DNA of 43,976 nucleotides from CAZGUH01 sp964529005 (GCA_964529005.1 CAZGUH010000033.1:1-43976); one strand, 5' to 3'. Positions 24,454 through 34,436 are shown, numbered from the stretch's first letter. Numbers and translations: made by a program. The notes: a model not told the origin generated them from the sequence alone.

Positions 24454-25371
24454 TCAGACGGCGAGCTCACACCAATCCTTGTAGGCGTCCTCCTCGCCGC
24501 GCACCGCGCGGGCGTAGACCTCGGCGATCGCCTTGGTCATCGGGCCGGGGCACGGGATCGTCCGATCGTCGACGCTGTTGACGGAGCTGACCTCGGCGGC
24601 CGTGCCGCAGACGAAGATCTCCTCGGCCACGTAGAGATCGCTGCGGGCGAGGTTGTCGACCCGGATGTCGAACCCGAGGTCGCGACCGATGCGCATGACG
24701 CTGCTCTGCGTGATCCCTTCGAGCGCGCCGGCGCTGAGCGGCGGCGTGAGCAGGATGCCGTTGCGCGAGACGAAGATGTTCTCCCCCGTGCACTCGGCCA
24801 CCAAGCCGTTCGGGGCGAGCATGATCGCCTCGTCGTAGCCCGCCTTCAGCGCCTCGACCTTGGCGAGCGAGCTGTTGACGTAGTTGCCCGTGGTCTTCGA
24901 CGCCGGCGGCATCGTGTTGTGGTCGTGGCGCGTCCACGAGCTGATCTTCATGCGGACGCCCTTGGTGACCGCGTCGTCGCCCAGGTAGGCGCCCCACGGC
25001 CAGCAGGCGATGGCGACGTCGACCGTGCAGGGCAACGTGTTGAGGCCCATCTCGCCGTAGCCGTAGTAGGCGATCGGGCGGACGTAGCAGCTCTGCAACC
25101 CCGTGCTCGCCACGGTCGCCTTCGTCGCTGCGACGAGCTCGTCGACCGTGTACGGGATCTCCATCCCGACGATCTTGGCGCTGTTGAACAGCCGCACGAT
25201 GTGGTCCGTGAGGCGGAACACCGCAGGGCCGGACTTCGTCTCGTAGGCGCGAATGCCCTCGAAGACCCCTGTGCCGTAGTGCAGCGTGTGCGTCAGCACA
25301 TGGATCTGGGCCTTGTCCCAGTCGACGAGGTCGCCGTTCATCCAGATCTTGGGTGTCGTTTGGATGGGCAT
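24454..25371 (-). CDS. ilvE: Branched-chain amino acid aminotransferase
   Basis: 305 residues, PLP fold type IV. It exchanges amino groups between glutamate and the 2-oxo acids of Ile, Leu and Val. HYGTGVFEGIRAYET near the start, the PLP lysine in ASKTTGNYVNSSLAK, ECTGENIF and CGTAAEVSSVNSVD are the standard IlvE blocks in order. The ATG at 25371 is chosen because AAAGGGGA precedes it by about 9 bases. It follows leuB after 32 bases. The 2-oxo acid made through cimA, leuCD and leuB eventually reaches this enzyme on the way to isoleucine. Confidence 0.93.
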   Translation of the reverse strand: MPIQTTPKIWMNGDLVDWDKAQIHVLTHTLHYGTGVFEGIRAYETKSGPAVFRLTDHIVRLFNSAKIVGMEIPYTVDELVAATKATVASTGLQSCYVRPIAYYGYGEMGLNTLPCTVDVAIACWPWGAYLGDDAVTKGVRMKISSWTRHDHNTMPPASKTTGNYVNSSLAKVEALKAGYDEAIMLAPNGLVAECTGENIFVSRNGILLTPPLSAGALEGITQSSVMRIGRDLGFDIRVDNLARSDLYVAEEIFVCGTAAEVSSVNSVDDRTIPCPGPMTKAIAEVYARAVRGEEDAYKDWCELAV

Positions 25372-25403
25372 GAGCCTGATCCCCTTTGATCGCGTCCCGG
25401 TCT

Positions 25404-26396
<993 letters not shown>

Positions 26397-26404
26397 GGCG
26401 GCGC

Positions 26405-26410
26405 ATCGTA
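26405..26410 (-). promoter_or_regulatory. -10 hexamer TACGAT, leaderless promoter for leuB
   Basis: TACGAT on the minus strand ends 8 bases before the leuB ATG. Its position predicts a transcript starting at or within two bases of the start codon. Confidence 0.5.
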
Positions 26411-26459
26411 CGACCGCGGGGCGAGCGCCACCCAGCCCCGCCCGGCCGCCGCCCGGCCG

Positions 26460-26963
26460 TCACGTGCGCGGCGGGCCCTCTCGATTGCGCCCCGACAGCG
26501 GCAGCGCCAGCCACGTCACGGTGGCGATCACCGCGACGGCCACCGCGGCGCCGATCGCTGCTGCTTGCCCGTAGACGAAGTCGAACACCAGGAACCCGCT
26601 CGAGGCGAGGCCGACGCCGATGCACAGCGTGCCGACGATCGCCAGGCGGTTCGCCCAGCGCATCAGGCGCTCCTTGTCGCCGCGGCGGAACTGGACCCGG
26701 TGGTAGGCGCTCGGCCCGATGAGCAGCAACGTCGCCAGCGTGGCGGACGCGAACGTGACGATGTAAGCCCACCGTTGCTCGTCGTTGATGCGCTCGAACT
26801 GGTCGCTGAAGGGCGCCGCGAGGAGGAACGCCAGCAGGATCTGCACGCCGGGCAGCAGCACCCGGATCTCGTTGAGCAGCTCGATCAGCTCCCGGTTGAG
26901 GCGCTCGTCGGGCGACTCGTCGGCCGTCGGCGGAGGCGCGAGATCGCTCACGATCATCGCCAT
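26460..26963 (-). CDS. Four-helix membrane protein (DUF6328-like)
   Basis: 167 residues from ATG at 26963 (ATG at 26957 is the alternative). A soluble N-terminus (ESPDERLNRELIELLNEIRVLLPGVQILLAFLL) leads into the first membrane helix. Three more follow: WAYIVTFASATLATLLLIGP, LAIVGTLCIGVGLASSGFLVF and AAAIGAAVAVAVIATVTWLAL. The RELxELLNEIRVxLPGVQxLFAFLL pattern and an AYHR segment after helix 2 match what I know as DUF6328. Function unknown. It is divergent from greA, with 67 bases between. Confidence 0.75.
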   Translation of the reverse strand: MAMIVSDLAPPPTADESPDERLNRELIELLNEIRVLLPGVQILLAFLLAAPFSDQFERINDEQRWAYIVTFASATLATLLLIGPSAYHRVQFRRGDKERLMRWANRLAIVGTLCIGVGLASSGFLVFDFVYGQAAAIGAAVAVAVIATVTWLALPLSGRNREGPPRT

Positions 26964-27015
26964 ACCCCGCCCGCTCCCCCGCCGAACCGCACGTCTGCTC
27001 GCGACAGCCCACGGG

Positions 27016-27021
27016 TACCAT
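27016..27021 (+). promoter_or_regulatory. -10 hexamer TACCAT upstream of greA
   Basis: TACCAT ends 9 bases before the greA ATG and no ribosome-binding site intervenes, consistent with a leaderless or nearly leaderless message. Confidence 0.45.
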
Positions 27022-27030
27022 TTCCCGGCT

Positions 27031-27507
27031 ATGGCGACGCACCACCTGTCACGCTCGGCGTACGAGCGGCTCAAGGCAGAGTTCGAAGACCTGTCCACCC
27101 GCGGCCGCATCCAGGTCGCGGAGAAGATCGAGCGCGCTCGTGAGCTGGGTGATCTGTCCGAGAACGGCGACTACCACGCTGCCAAGGACGAGCAAGGCCA
27201 GATGGAAGGCCGCATCCGCCACCTGGAGAGCATCCTCGAGGGCGCGGAGATCGTCGAGGCCAGCGACGACGGCACGGTGGGCCTCGGCAGCGTGGTGACG
27301 GTGCTGTTCGACGGTGACGACGACGACGAGGCGCAGACATATCTCATCGGCCACATCGAGGAGCACGCCGAGGGATACGAGATGATGAGCGACAAGTCCC
27401 CGCTCGGCCAGGCGCTGATGGGAGCGTCGGAAGGCGATGTCGTGCGCTACACCGCGCCGACCGGGGCCGAGCTCAGCGTCCGCGTCGTGCGGGTGGAGCT
27501 TCCCTGA
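27031..27507 (+). CDS. greA: Transcription elongation factor GreA
   Basis: 158 residues. GreA enters the RNA polymerase secondary channel and triggers cleavage of backtracked RNA. The N-terminal coiled coil has the acidic tip in GDLSENGDYHAAKDEQ (about 40-55), and the C-terminal FKBP-like domain holds SPLGQALMGASEGDVV, both standard. The start ATG at 27031 fits the usual family N-terminus (L..aYerLk.El..L). The stop codon overlaps the apparent CTG start of the next gene. Confidence 0.94.
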   Translation: MATHHLSRSAYERLKAEFEDLSTRGRIQVAEKIERARELGDLSENGDYHAAKDEQGQMEGRIRHLESILEGAEIVEASDDGTVGLGSVVTVLFDGDDDDEAQTYLIGHIEEHAEGYEMMSDKSPLGQALMGASEGDVVRYTAPTGAELSVRVVRVELP

Positions 27508-28403
27508 GCTTCCTGGCGCGCTCCGCCGCTCTCGTCGAGCCGGCGCCGGTCGTCGCGCCCGAACTGCCGCCCGGCCGCCACGTCGAGCTGCCCGGGCGCG
27601 GCCGCACGTTCGTGCGCGAGCTGCCCGGTCCGCCGGGCGCGCCCACGGTCCTGCTGCTCCACGGGTGGACGGCAACGGCCGACCTCAACTGGTTTCGCTG
27701 TTACGCGCCGCTCGGGAAGCACTACCGCGTGGTCTCGCTCGATCACCGCGGCCACGGCCGCGGCATCCGGACCCGGCGGACGTTCCGCCTCGAGGACTGC
27801 GCCGACGATGCCATCGCCCTCGCCGACGTGCTCGGGATCGATCAGGTCGTCCCGGTCGGCTATTCGATGGGCGGCACGCTCGCGCAGCTGATCTGGCGCC
27901 GCCACCCCGATCGAGTGCGCGCGCTCGTCCTGTGCTCGACGGCCGGGTCGTTCGCGTCCTCGCGTGAGGAGCGGCTCTCGTTCCTCGGTCTGTCCGGCCT
28001 CGCTGCCCTGGCGCGGCTGACACCGGCGCAGGCTCGGCAGTGGTTGACGCACCAGCTCTACCTCCAGCGCAAGGCCAGCACCTGGGAGCCGTGGGCGCTG
28101 CAGGAGGCGTCGACGCACGAGTGGCGCATGGTGCTCGAAGCGGGCAGAGCGATCGGCGCGTTCAGCTCGCGCGGTTGGCTGCCGGAGGTCGACGTGCCGA
28201 CGTCGGTGGTCATCACGATGCGCGACCGGATCGTTCCGGTCCGCCGGCAGGTGCGCGTGTTCGAGGCCATCGCCGGCGCGGAGGCGTTCCGCGTCGACGG
28301 GGATCACGACGCCTGCGTCACCTCACACGATCGCTTCGTGCCGACGCTGCTGCGGGCGTGTCACAGCGCGGTCGAACGCAGCGCGGTCGAACGCAGCGCA
28401 TGA
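27504..28403 (+). CDS. Alpha/beta hydrolase with apparent CUG start
   Basis: 299 residues if read from CTG at 27504. The fold is clear: oxyanion HGW, DHRGHG, nucleophile GYSMGG, acid in MRDRIVP and histidine in GDHDACV. Reading from the only standard in-frame start, GTG at 27612, would remove a conserved-looking stretch (PPGRHVELPGRGRTFVREL). CTG at 27504 overlaps the greA stop as CTGA and has GGTGGAG 5 bases upstream, so it is the best start. The 3' end has a 15-base perfect tandem duplication (28366-28395, SAVER repeated) and overlaps the next gene by ATGA. Substrate unknown. Confidence 0.82.
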   Translation: MSFLARSAALVEPAPVVAPELPPGRHVELPGRGRTFVRELPGPPGAPTVLLLHGWTATADLNWFRCYAPLGKHYRVVSLDHRGHGRGIRTRRTFRLEDCADDAIALADVLGIDQVVPVGYSMGGTLAQLIWRRHPDRVRALVLCSTAGSFASSREERLSFLGLSGLAALARLTPAQARQWLTHQLYLQRKASTWEPWALQEASTHEWRMVLEAGRAIGAFSSRGWLPEVDVPTSVVITMRDRIVPVRRQVRVFEAIAGAEAFRVDGDHDACVTSHDRFVPTLLRACHSAVERSAVERSA

Positions 28404-29878
28404 GGAGGACCGCGCGAGCGGCTGGCGCGGCCGCGCTCGCCGCCGTCGCGGCGGGCGGCGCGGTGCTGGCGGCGCGCCGATGGCCGGCGGCCGGCCGACG
28501 CCATGGGCTGATGCGCCCCTCGCGCCTGGCGCGCAACGCTCAGCTGGCACGTCTCGGCGCCGGTGTCGGGACCGTGTACGCGTCGACGGCGGCGCGCAAG
28601 GTGTTCGCGTCGGCGCCGCGGCGCGTCGCGCTCGACCACGAGCGCGAGATCCGCACGGCGGAGCAGGTGGCGGCGCGCCTCGGGCAGATGAAGGGCGCGC
28701 TGATGAAGCTCGGGCAGATGGCGAGCTACCTCGACGAGGGTTTGCCCGAACCGTTGCGCCGCGCGTTGGCCGAGCTCCAGGCGAACGCGCCGCCGATGTC
28801 GTCGGAGCTCGCCGCGCAGGTCGTCCGCGACGAGCTGGGCGCCGACCCGACAACGCTCTTCGTCGAATGGGACCCGCTGCCGATCGCGGCCGCGTCGATC
28901 GGTCAAGTGCACCGCGCGGTGACGCGGCGAGCCGACGGCAGCGAGCTCGCCGTCGCGGTGAAGGTGCAATACCCCGGCGTCGACGCGGCGATCGCCAGCG
29001 ATCTGGCGAACGCCGACCTCCTCGGCGTGCTCCTGCAACAGGGCTTCGGCGGCCTCGACCCGTCGGAGATGGTCGCCGAGATCAAGGACCGGCTGACCGA
29101 GGAGCTCGACTATCGCATCGAAGCCGCGAACCAGCAGCTGTTCGCGGAGTACTACGCCGGGCATCCGTTCATCCACGTGCCGGCGGTCGTGCCCGAGCTG
29201 TCGACCGGCCGGGTGCTCACCACCGAGTTGAGCCCCGGGGACACCTGGGCCGAGCTGCTGACGTGGGACCAGCGTGAACGTGACCTCGCGGCGGAGTGCA
29301 TCTTCCGCTTCGTGTTCCGCAGCCTGTACCGCATGCAGGCGTTCAACGGCGATCCGCACCCGGGCAACTACTTATTCCACGGCGACGGCAAGGTCACCTT
29401 CCTCGACTTCGGTCTGGTCAAGCACTTCACCGACGACGAGCTCGCGGTGTTCGGGGCGATGGTGCGCGCGGCAGCGCTCGACGGCGACGCGGCGCGGTTT
29501 CGCGGCACGCTCGAACGAGCCGGAATGCTGCGACCCGGCGCGCCCGTCGCCACCGATGCCGTCGGGGAGTACTTCAGCCACTTCTACGAACCCGTCCGGG
29601 CGGACGCCGAGATGACCTGGACCCCGGAATACGCGTCGAGCATCGTGCGCCACACGTTCGACCGATCCAGCCCGATCGCGCAGTACGCCACGGTGCCGCG
29701 CGCATTCGTCTTCATCCAGCGCATCAACATGGGCCTGTACGCGCTCCTGGGCGAGTTGCGCGCTCGCGGCAACTACCGCCGCATCGCCGAGGAGCTGTGG
29801 CCGTTCGCCAACGGCGCGCCGTCGACGCCGATGGGCGAGGCCGAGGCCCGCTGGCTCGCCGCGCGTCCTCGCCGCTGA
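28400..29878 (+). CDS. ABC1/UbiB-family atypical kinase
   Basis: 492 residues. The N-terminus has a hydrophobic Ala-rich segment (about 5-25), possibly a membrane anchor. The ABC1 signatures are in order: LMKLGQMASYLDEGLPE (the KxGQ motif), AAASIGQVHRA (Ala-rich loop), AVKVQYPG (lysine), GDPHPGNYL near 317 and FLDFGLVK near 334. Members have atypical kinase or ATPase activity and are linked to isoprenoid-lipid or quinone metabolism. The start ATG overlaps the previous stop as ATGA (28400-28403), so greA, the hydrolase and this gene probably form one transcript. Confidence 0.9.
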   Translation: MRRTARAAGAAALAAVAAGGAVLAARRWPAAGRRHGLMRPSRLARNAQLARLGAGVGTVYASTAARKVFASAPRRVALDHEREIRTAEQVAARLGQMKGALMKLGQMASYLDEGLPEPLRRALAELQANAPPMSSELAAQVVRDELGADPTTLFVEWDPLPIAAASIGQVHRAVTRRADGSELAVAVKVQYPGVDAAIASDLANADLLGVLLQQGFGGLDPSEMVAEIKDRLTEELDYRIEAANQQLFAEYYAGHPFIHVPAVVPELSTGRVLTTELSPGDTWAELLTWDQRERDLAAECIFRFVFRSLYRMQAFNGDPHPGNYLFHGDGKVTFLDFGLVKHFTDDELAVFGAMVRAAALDGDAARFRGTLERAGMLRPGAPVATDAVGEYFSHFYEPVRADAEMTWTPEYASSIVRHTFDRSSPIAQYATVPRAFVFIQRINMGLYALLGELRARGNYRRIAEELWPFANGAPSTPMGEAEARWLAARPRR

Positions 29879-29912
29879 CGTCGCCCGCGGGGGTGTCGGG
29901 GCGATCACCGTG

Positions 29913-29918
29913 TACGGT
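29913..29918 (+). promoter_or_regulatory. -10 hexamer TACGGT, leaderless promoter for the FKBP lipoprotein
   Basis: TACGGT ends 7 bases before the ATG at 29926; no ribosome-binding site is present. The same hexamer and near-identical spacing occur upstream of the ureohydrolase and serine-hydrolase genes. Confidence 0.55.
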
Positions 29919-29925
29919 CGCCCGC

Positions 29926-30843
29926 ATGCGCCGCACCGTCCTCTGCGCCGTCGCGTCCTTGAGCTTGCTCGCCACCGCGTGCGGCGACGACGACAGCACG
30001 TCCTCTGGCACCCGCATCACGTCTCCTGGCGGGTCCGACCCCGCAGGCGCGCCCGAGGACACGGCCGGCGACACGGAGAGCGGGCCGGCCGATGGGCTCG
30101 ACAAGCCCGAGGTGCAGATTCCCGCCGTGAGCCCCACCGAGCTCGGCATCACGGTCATCACCCCCGGCGGCGGCCGGGCGGCGGAGGTGGGCGACACCGT
30201 CGTGGTCCACTACGTCGGCGTGCGCAGCGTCAACGGCGAGGAGTTCGACAACAGCTACGACAGGGGCGATCCGCTGACCGTGCAACTCGGGACCGGGTCG
30301 GTCATCGCCGGTTGGGACCAGGGCCTCGTCGGCGCCCAGACGGGCAGCCGCATCCAGCTCGACATCCCCAACGAGCTCGCCTACCGCGACGAGGACAAGG
30401 GCGTGATCAAGCCGGGCGACGCGCTGACGTTCGTCGTCGACGTGCTGGCCGTCGTCGCGCCCCCCGTCGCCGAGGACCAACCGCAGGTCGACCAGATGCG
30501 CTCGTCCGACGCCACCGAGCTGGTCGTCGAGGATCTCGTCGAGGGTGACGGCGCGGTCGTCGCGGAGGGCGACACGATCCTGTTCCAAGCGGTCGTGGTG
30601 CGCGGCGATACCGGCGAGACCGTCGACAACACGTGGGAGCGCGGCGCCGTTCCCGCGCTGCCGCTCATCGACGGCCAGACGATTCAGGCGCTCGTCGACG
30701 CCCTGCCGGGCATGAAGGTCGGCGGCAGGCGCTCGGTCGTCGTGCCGCCCGAGCTCGGCCTCGGCGCCCAGGCGATGGAGAGCAACGGTCTGCCGACCGA
30801 CATCGACCTGATCTTCGTCGTCGACGCGCTCGCCGCGTACTGA
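29926..30843 (+). CDS. Lipoprotein with two FKBP-type peptidyl-prolyl isomerase domains
   Basis: 305 residues. The signal peptide ends in the lipobox LATAC (residues 15-19), so the protein should be lipid-anchored outside the membrane. A Thr/Ser/Asp/Gly-rich linker runs to about 60. The first FKBP domain (about 72-165) is well conserved: GDTVVVHYVGV, FDNSYDRGDPLTVQLG, VIAGWDQGLVG and IPNELAY. The second (about 190-305) is divergent but keeps NTWERG, PGMKVGGRRSVVVPPELGLG. It likely assists folding of exported proteins. The second domain may have lost activity. It converges with nadC, 6 bases between stops. Confidence 0.88.
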   Translation: MRRTVLCAVASLSLLATACGDDDSTSSGTRITSPGGSDPAGAPEDTAGDTESGPADGLDKPEVQIPAVSPTELGITVITPGGGRAAEVGDTVVVHYVGVRSVNGEEFDNSYDRGDPLTVQLGTGSVIAGWDQGLVGAQTGSRIQLDIPNELAYRDEDKGVIKPGDALTFVVDVLAVVAPPVAEDQPQVDQMRSSDATELVVEDLVEGDGAVVAEGDTILFQAVVVRGDTGETVDNTWERGAVPALPLIDGQTIQALVDALPGMKVGGRRSVVVPPELGLGAQAMESNGLPTDIDLIFVVDALAAY

Positions 30844-30849
30844 GCTGGC

Positions 30850-31755
30850 TCAGAGGACGGTCTGGAGGTCGAGGCCGATGTCGAGCACGCGCGCCGAGTG
30901 GGTCAACTCGCCGACGGCGACGTAGTCGACCCCGGTCTCGCCCACTTGGCGGGCCACGTCGAGCGTCAGCCCGCCGCTCGCTTCCAACACCACCGCGCAG
31001 CCCATCTCGGCCCGTAGCGCCACGGCGGCGCGCATGTCGTCGAGCGAGAAGTTGTCGAGCATGATCAGATCGGCCCCTGCGCCGATCGCTTCGCGCAAGC
31101 CGTCGAGCGAGTCGACCTCGATCTCGACAGGCAGGTCGCGCGCCAGCGCCCGCACGGCGCGGAACGCGGCGGCCACCCCCCCGGCGGCCGCGACGTGGTT
31201 GTCCTTCACCAGCGCGGCGTCGCTGAGCGCCATGCGGTGGTTGACGCCGCCGCCGCAGCGCACGGCGTACTTCTGCAACATCCGCAGACCCGGCATGGTC
31301 TTGCGCGTGTCGCGCACGCGCGCCGGCGTGCCGGCGAGCGCATCGGCCCACCGTCGCGTGGCGGTGGCGACGCCGCTCAGGTGGCAGAGCAGGTTGAGCG
31401 CCGTGCGCTCGGCCGTGAGCAGGAGCTGCGTCTGCCCCGTCACGCGGGCGACGACCGTCCCGGCGTCCACACGGGCGCCGTCGTCGGCCAGGTACTGCAC
31501 CTCGCTGGCCTCTGCGCCGCACACCGTGTCGATGACCGCCGCGGCGACCGGAAGGCCGGCGACGACACCGGCGCCGCGGGCGCCGAGCGTCGCGACGCTG
31601 CGCTGGCCCTGCGGAACGGTGGCCGCCGACGTGACGTCGATGCCGCCGGCGAGGTCCTCGTCGATCGCGGCGCGCACCAGCGCCGCCACCGCATCGGGGT
31701 CGACGCCACCGCCAGCGAGGCGGTCGCGCGTGTCGTCCGACAGGGGATGGAACAT
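30850..31755 (-). CDS. nadC: Nicotinate-nucleotide pyrophosphorylase (quinolinate phosphoribosyltransferase)
   Basis: 301 residues. It converts quinolinate and PRPP to nicotinate mononucleotide with loss of CO2. AIDEDLAGGIDVTSAAT, TALNLLCHLSGVATATRRW, DTRKTMPGLRMLQKYAVRCGGGVNHRMAL and VDYVAVGELTHSARVLDIGLD are the family blocks; the Arg/Lys/His residues that bind the substrate carboxylates lie in the third. The ATG at 31755 starts 6 bases after nadB with AAGGAG and GAGG upstream. Third gene of nadA-nadB-nadC. Confidence 0.94.
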   Translation of the reverse strand: MFHPLSDDTRDRLAGGGVDPDAVAALVRAAIDEDLAGGIDVTSAATVPQGQRSVATLGARGAGVVAGLPVAAAVIDTVCGAEASEVQYLADDGARVDAGTVVARVTGQTQLLLTAERTALNLLCHLSGVATATRRWADALAGTPARVRDTRKTMPGLRMLQKYAVRCGGGVNHRMALSDAALVKDNHVAAAGGVAAAFRAVRALARDLPVEIEVDSLDGLREAIGAGADLIMLDNFSLDDMRAAVALRAEMGCAVVLEASGGLTLDVARQVGETGVDYVAVGELTHSARVLDIGLDLQTVL

Positions 31756-31761
31756 CGAACC

Positions 31762-33438
31762 TCAGGCTCCTTCCGGGATGCCGCTCAGACGCGGCTCGCC
31801 GTCGTGGAGGCGCACATCGATGTTCGTGCGCCACACGTCGCGTGACTCGGTGACGTCGGTGCGGCGATGGCAGCCGCGGCTCTCCGTGCGCGCCGACGCC
31901 GCCGCCACCACCGCGGTGGCGACGGTGAGGAGGTTCGTGGCCTCCCACGCCCGGCGGCTCGGGACGACCGACGGCGCGGCCTGCGCGGCGGTCGTCGCCA
32001 GCACATCGGCGGCGGCGGCGAGACCCTCGGGCCGCCGCAGCACACCGACGTGGCGCGACATCGCGCCGCGCACCTGCGGGCGTAGCGACGGGTCGACGAG
32101 CCCGGCGGCGGGGCCCGGCTCGTCGATCGGCTCGACCCGCTCGGGCAGCTCCCAGGCGAGGTCGCGCCCGACGCGCGTCCCGGCGACGATGCCTTCGGTC
32201 AGCGAGTTGCTGGCCAGCCGGTTGGCGCCGTGGACGCCCGTGCACGCCACCTCGCCGACAGCGAACAGCCCGGGCAGCTCGGTGCGCCCGTCGAGCCGGG
32301 CGCGCACGCCGCCGCACACGTAGTGCGACGCGGGCGCCACCGGAATCCGCTCGCGGGCGGGATCGATGCCGGCCGCGCGGCACGCCGCGGTGATCGACGG
32401 GAAGCGTTCGTGAAAGCGCTCGCCCATGTGCGTGGCGTCGAGGAACACGTGATCGTCGACGCCGGCGGGAGCCTCGGCGATGCGCCGCGTGATCGCGGCC
32501 GCGACGACGTCGCGCGGCGCGAGATCGGCGAGTGGGTGCACGCCGTCCATCACGCGATGGCCGGCGGCGTCGTAGAGCACGGCGCCCTCGCCGCGCACGG
32601 CTTCGCTGATCAGCGCCTGCTGCCCGATGGCGTCGGGGCCTCGCCACAGGACCGTCGGGTGGAACTGCACGAACTCGAGGTCGCGGGCGGCCAGCCCCGC
32701 GCGCAGAGCCAGCGCGAGGCCGTCTCCGGTGACCGCGGGCGGGTTCGACGTGCTCTGGAACACCTGCCCGTAGCCCCCGGTGGCAAGCACGATCGCCCGC
32801 GCGGTGACCAGTCCGACCGACAGCAGCGCGCCATCGTCGTCGATGCGGGCGATGCGCACACCGGCCGCCTGGCGGGCGCCGTCGGCGTTGATGCCCATCA
32901 CCAGATCGAGCGCGAACGCGTGGTCCATCACCTCGGCGCCGGCGGCGATCGCGCTCTCGTCCAGCGTCCGCTGCACCTCGGCTCCGCTCTGGTCGCCGCC
33001 GGCGTGCACGATGCGGTTGTGGCTGTGCCCGCCCTCACGGGTGAGCGCCGGTCCTCCCCCCGCCTCGGCCGGATCGAACGCAGCGCCCAGGCGCATCAGA
33101 TAGCGGATCGCCCGCGGCGCCTCCTCGACCAGCGCGCGCACCGCGGCCTCGTCGCACAAGCCGGCGCCAGCCTCGATCGTGTCGCGCACGTGGTTCTCGA
33201 GCGAGTCGCGCGGGTCGAGCACACCCGCCAGACCGCCCTGCGCCCATGCGGTGCTGCCCGCGTCGAGCCGATCCTTGGTCACGATCAGCACGCTGCGGAC
33301 AGGACGCGCGGCGAGCGCCGCGGCGAGGCCGGCGGCGCCCGAGCCGAGCACCACGACGTCGACGTCGAGCGACCACGTGGGAGCAGGCGCGCCGAGCGCC
33401 AGCGGAAGCCGTGTCGCCTGCATCGAGCCGGGCGTCAC
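31762..33438 (-). CDS. nadB: L-aspartate oxidase
   Basis: 558 residues. This FAD enzyme oxidises aspartate to iminoaspartate, used by NadA. The N-terminal FAD site reads VVVLGSGAAGLAAALAA; AGSTAWAQGGLAG, REGGHSHNRIVHAGGD and FVQFHPTVL are active-site blocks of the succinate-dehydrogenase-like family; PASHYVCGGV and GANRLASNSLTEG close the flavin site. The GTG at 33438 overlaps the nadA stop as GTGA, which decides the start over an ATG at 33423. nadC follows after 6 bases. Confidence 0.94.
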   Translation of the reverse strand: MTPGSMQATRLPLALGAPAPTWSLDVDVVVLGSGAAGLAAALAARPVRSVLIVTKDRLDAGSTAWAQGGLAGVLDPRDSLENHVRDTIEAGAGLCDEAAVRALVEEAPRAIRYLMRLGAAFDPAEAGGGPALTREGGHSHNRIVHAGGDQSGAEVQRTLDESAIAAGAEVMDHAFALDLVMGINADGARQAAGVRIARIDDDGALLSVGLVTARAIVLATGGYGQVFQSTSNPPAVTGDGLALALRAGLAARDLEFVQFHPTVLWRGPDAIGQQALISEAVRGEGAVLYDAAGHRVMDGVHPLADLAPRDVVAAAITRRIAEAPAGVDDHVFLDATHMGERFHERFPSITAACRAAGIDPARERIPVAPASHYVCGGVRARLDGRTELPGLFAVGEVACTGVHGANRLASNSLTEGIVAGTRVGRDLAWELPERVEPIDEPGPAAGLVDPSLRPQVRGAMSRHVGVLRRPEGLAAAADVLATTAAQAAPSVVPSRRAWEATNLLTVATAVVAAASARTESRGCHRRTDVTESRDVWRTNIDVRLHDGEPRLSGIPEGA

Positions 33439-34427
33439 TCGGCGGTCTTCGACGGCGTGCCGATCGCGATCATCCGCTCGACGCTGGCGCGTGCCCGCTC
33501 GGCGACATCGCGCGGCACGTCGACCTCGTCGACGCCCTCACGCAGGCTGCGCAGCAGCTTCGCGGGTGTGATCATCTTCATGTACTTGCACACCGCGGCG
33601 CGGTTGACCGGCTCGAAGATGACCAACGGGTTGGCCTTGCGCAGCTGGTGCAGCATGCCGGTCTCCGTGGCGACGAGGACCTTCTTCGCGGTGCTGCGCT
33701 CGGCCGCGCTCACCATGCCGCTCGTCGACAACACCTTCGTGCGCTCGGCGGGCACCACGCCCGCGCCGGCGAGGTAGAGCGCGCTCGTCGCGCAGCCGCA
33801 CTCGGGGTGGATGAACAGCTCGGCGTCCGGGTCGGCGAGCACCCGCTCCTTCAGATCGGCGCCGTTGATGCCAGCGTGCACATGGCACTCACCGAGCCAG
33901 ATGTGCATGTTCTCGCGCCCGAGCGCCCGCTGGACATGGGCGCCGAGGAACTGGTCGGGGCAGAACAGCACCTCGGTGTCCTCGGGGATCGAGGCGACGA
34001 CGTCGATCGCGTTCGACGACGTGCAGCAGATGTCGGTCTCGGCCTTCACCGCGGCCGTGGTGTTGACGTAGCTGACGACGACCGCGCCGGGGTGCTCGGC
34101 CTTCCAGGCGCGGAGTTGATCGGCGGTGATCGTCTCTGCGAGCGAGCACCCGGCCGCGGCATCGGGGATCAGCACCGTCTTGTCGTAGGCGAGGATCTTC
34201 GCCGTCTCGGCCATGAAGTGCACGCCGCAGAACACGATCGTCGACGCCGACGCCGATGCCGCGTAGCGGCTGAGGGAGAGCGAGTCGCCGACGTGGTCGG
34301 CGACGTCCTGGATCTCGGGGACCTGGTAGTTGTGCGCCAGGATCACGGCGTCGCGCGCCTTCGCCAGCTCTCGCACCTCGGCGGCGAACGCCACGGCGTC
34401 GAACTGCTGCACCTCACTCGTCGTCAC
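33435..34427 (-). CDS. nadA: Quinolinate synthase
   Basis: 330 residues. It joins iminoaspartate and dihydroxyacetone phosphate to quinolinate using a [4Fe-4S] cluster. Three cluster-type cysteines are visible: in IVFCGVHFMAETAKIL, in TDICCTSSNA and in FIHPECGCATSA. ILAHNYQVPEIQDVADHVGDSLSLS is the typical opening. The GTG at 34427 lies 9 bases after the preceding gene's TAG; TAGCCT, which contains that stop, ends 6 bases upstream and could be a -10 element, so nadA may have its own leaderless promoter or be read through. Confidence 0.94.
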   Translation of the reverse strand: MTTSEVQQFDAVAFAAEVRELAKARDAVILAHNYQVPEIQDVADHVGDSLSLSRYAASASASTIVFCGVHFMAETAKILAYDKTVLIPDAAAGCSLAETITADQLRAWKAEHPGAVVVSYVNTTAAVKAETDICCTSSNAIDVVASIPEDTEVLFCPDQFLGAHVQRALGRENMHIWLGECHVHAGINGADLKERVLADPDAELFIHPECGCATSALYLAGAGVVPAERTKVLSTSGMVSAAERSTAKKVLVATETGMLHQLRKANPLVIFEPVNRAAVCKYMKMITPAKLLRSLREGVDEVDVPRDVAERARASVERMIAIGTPSKTAE

Positions 34428-34436
34428 GGGACCAGG

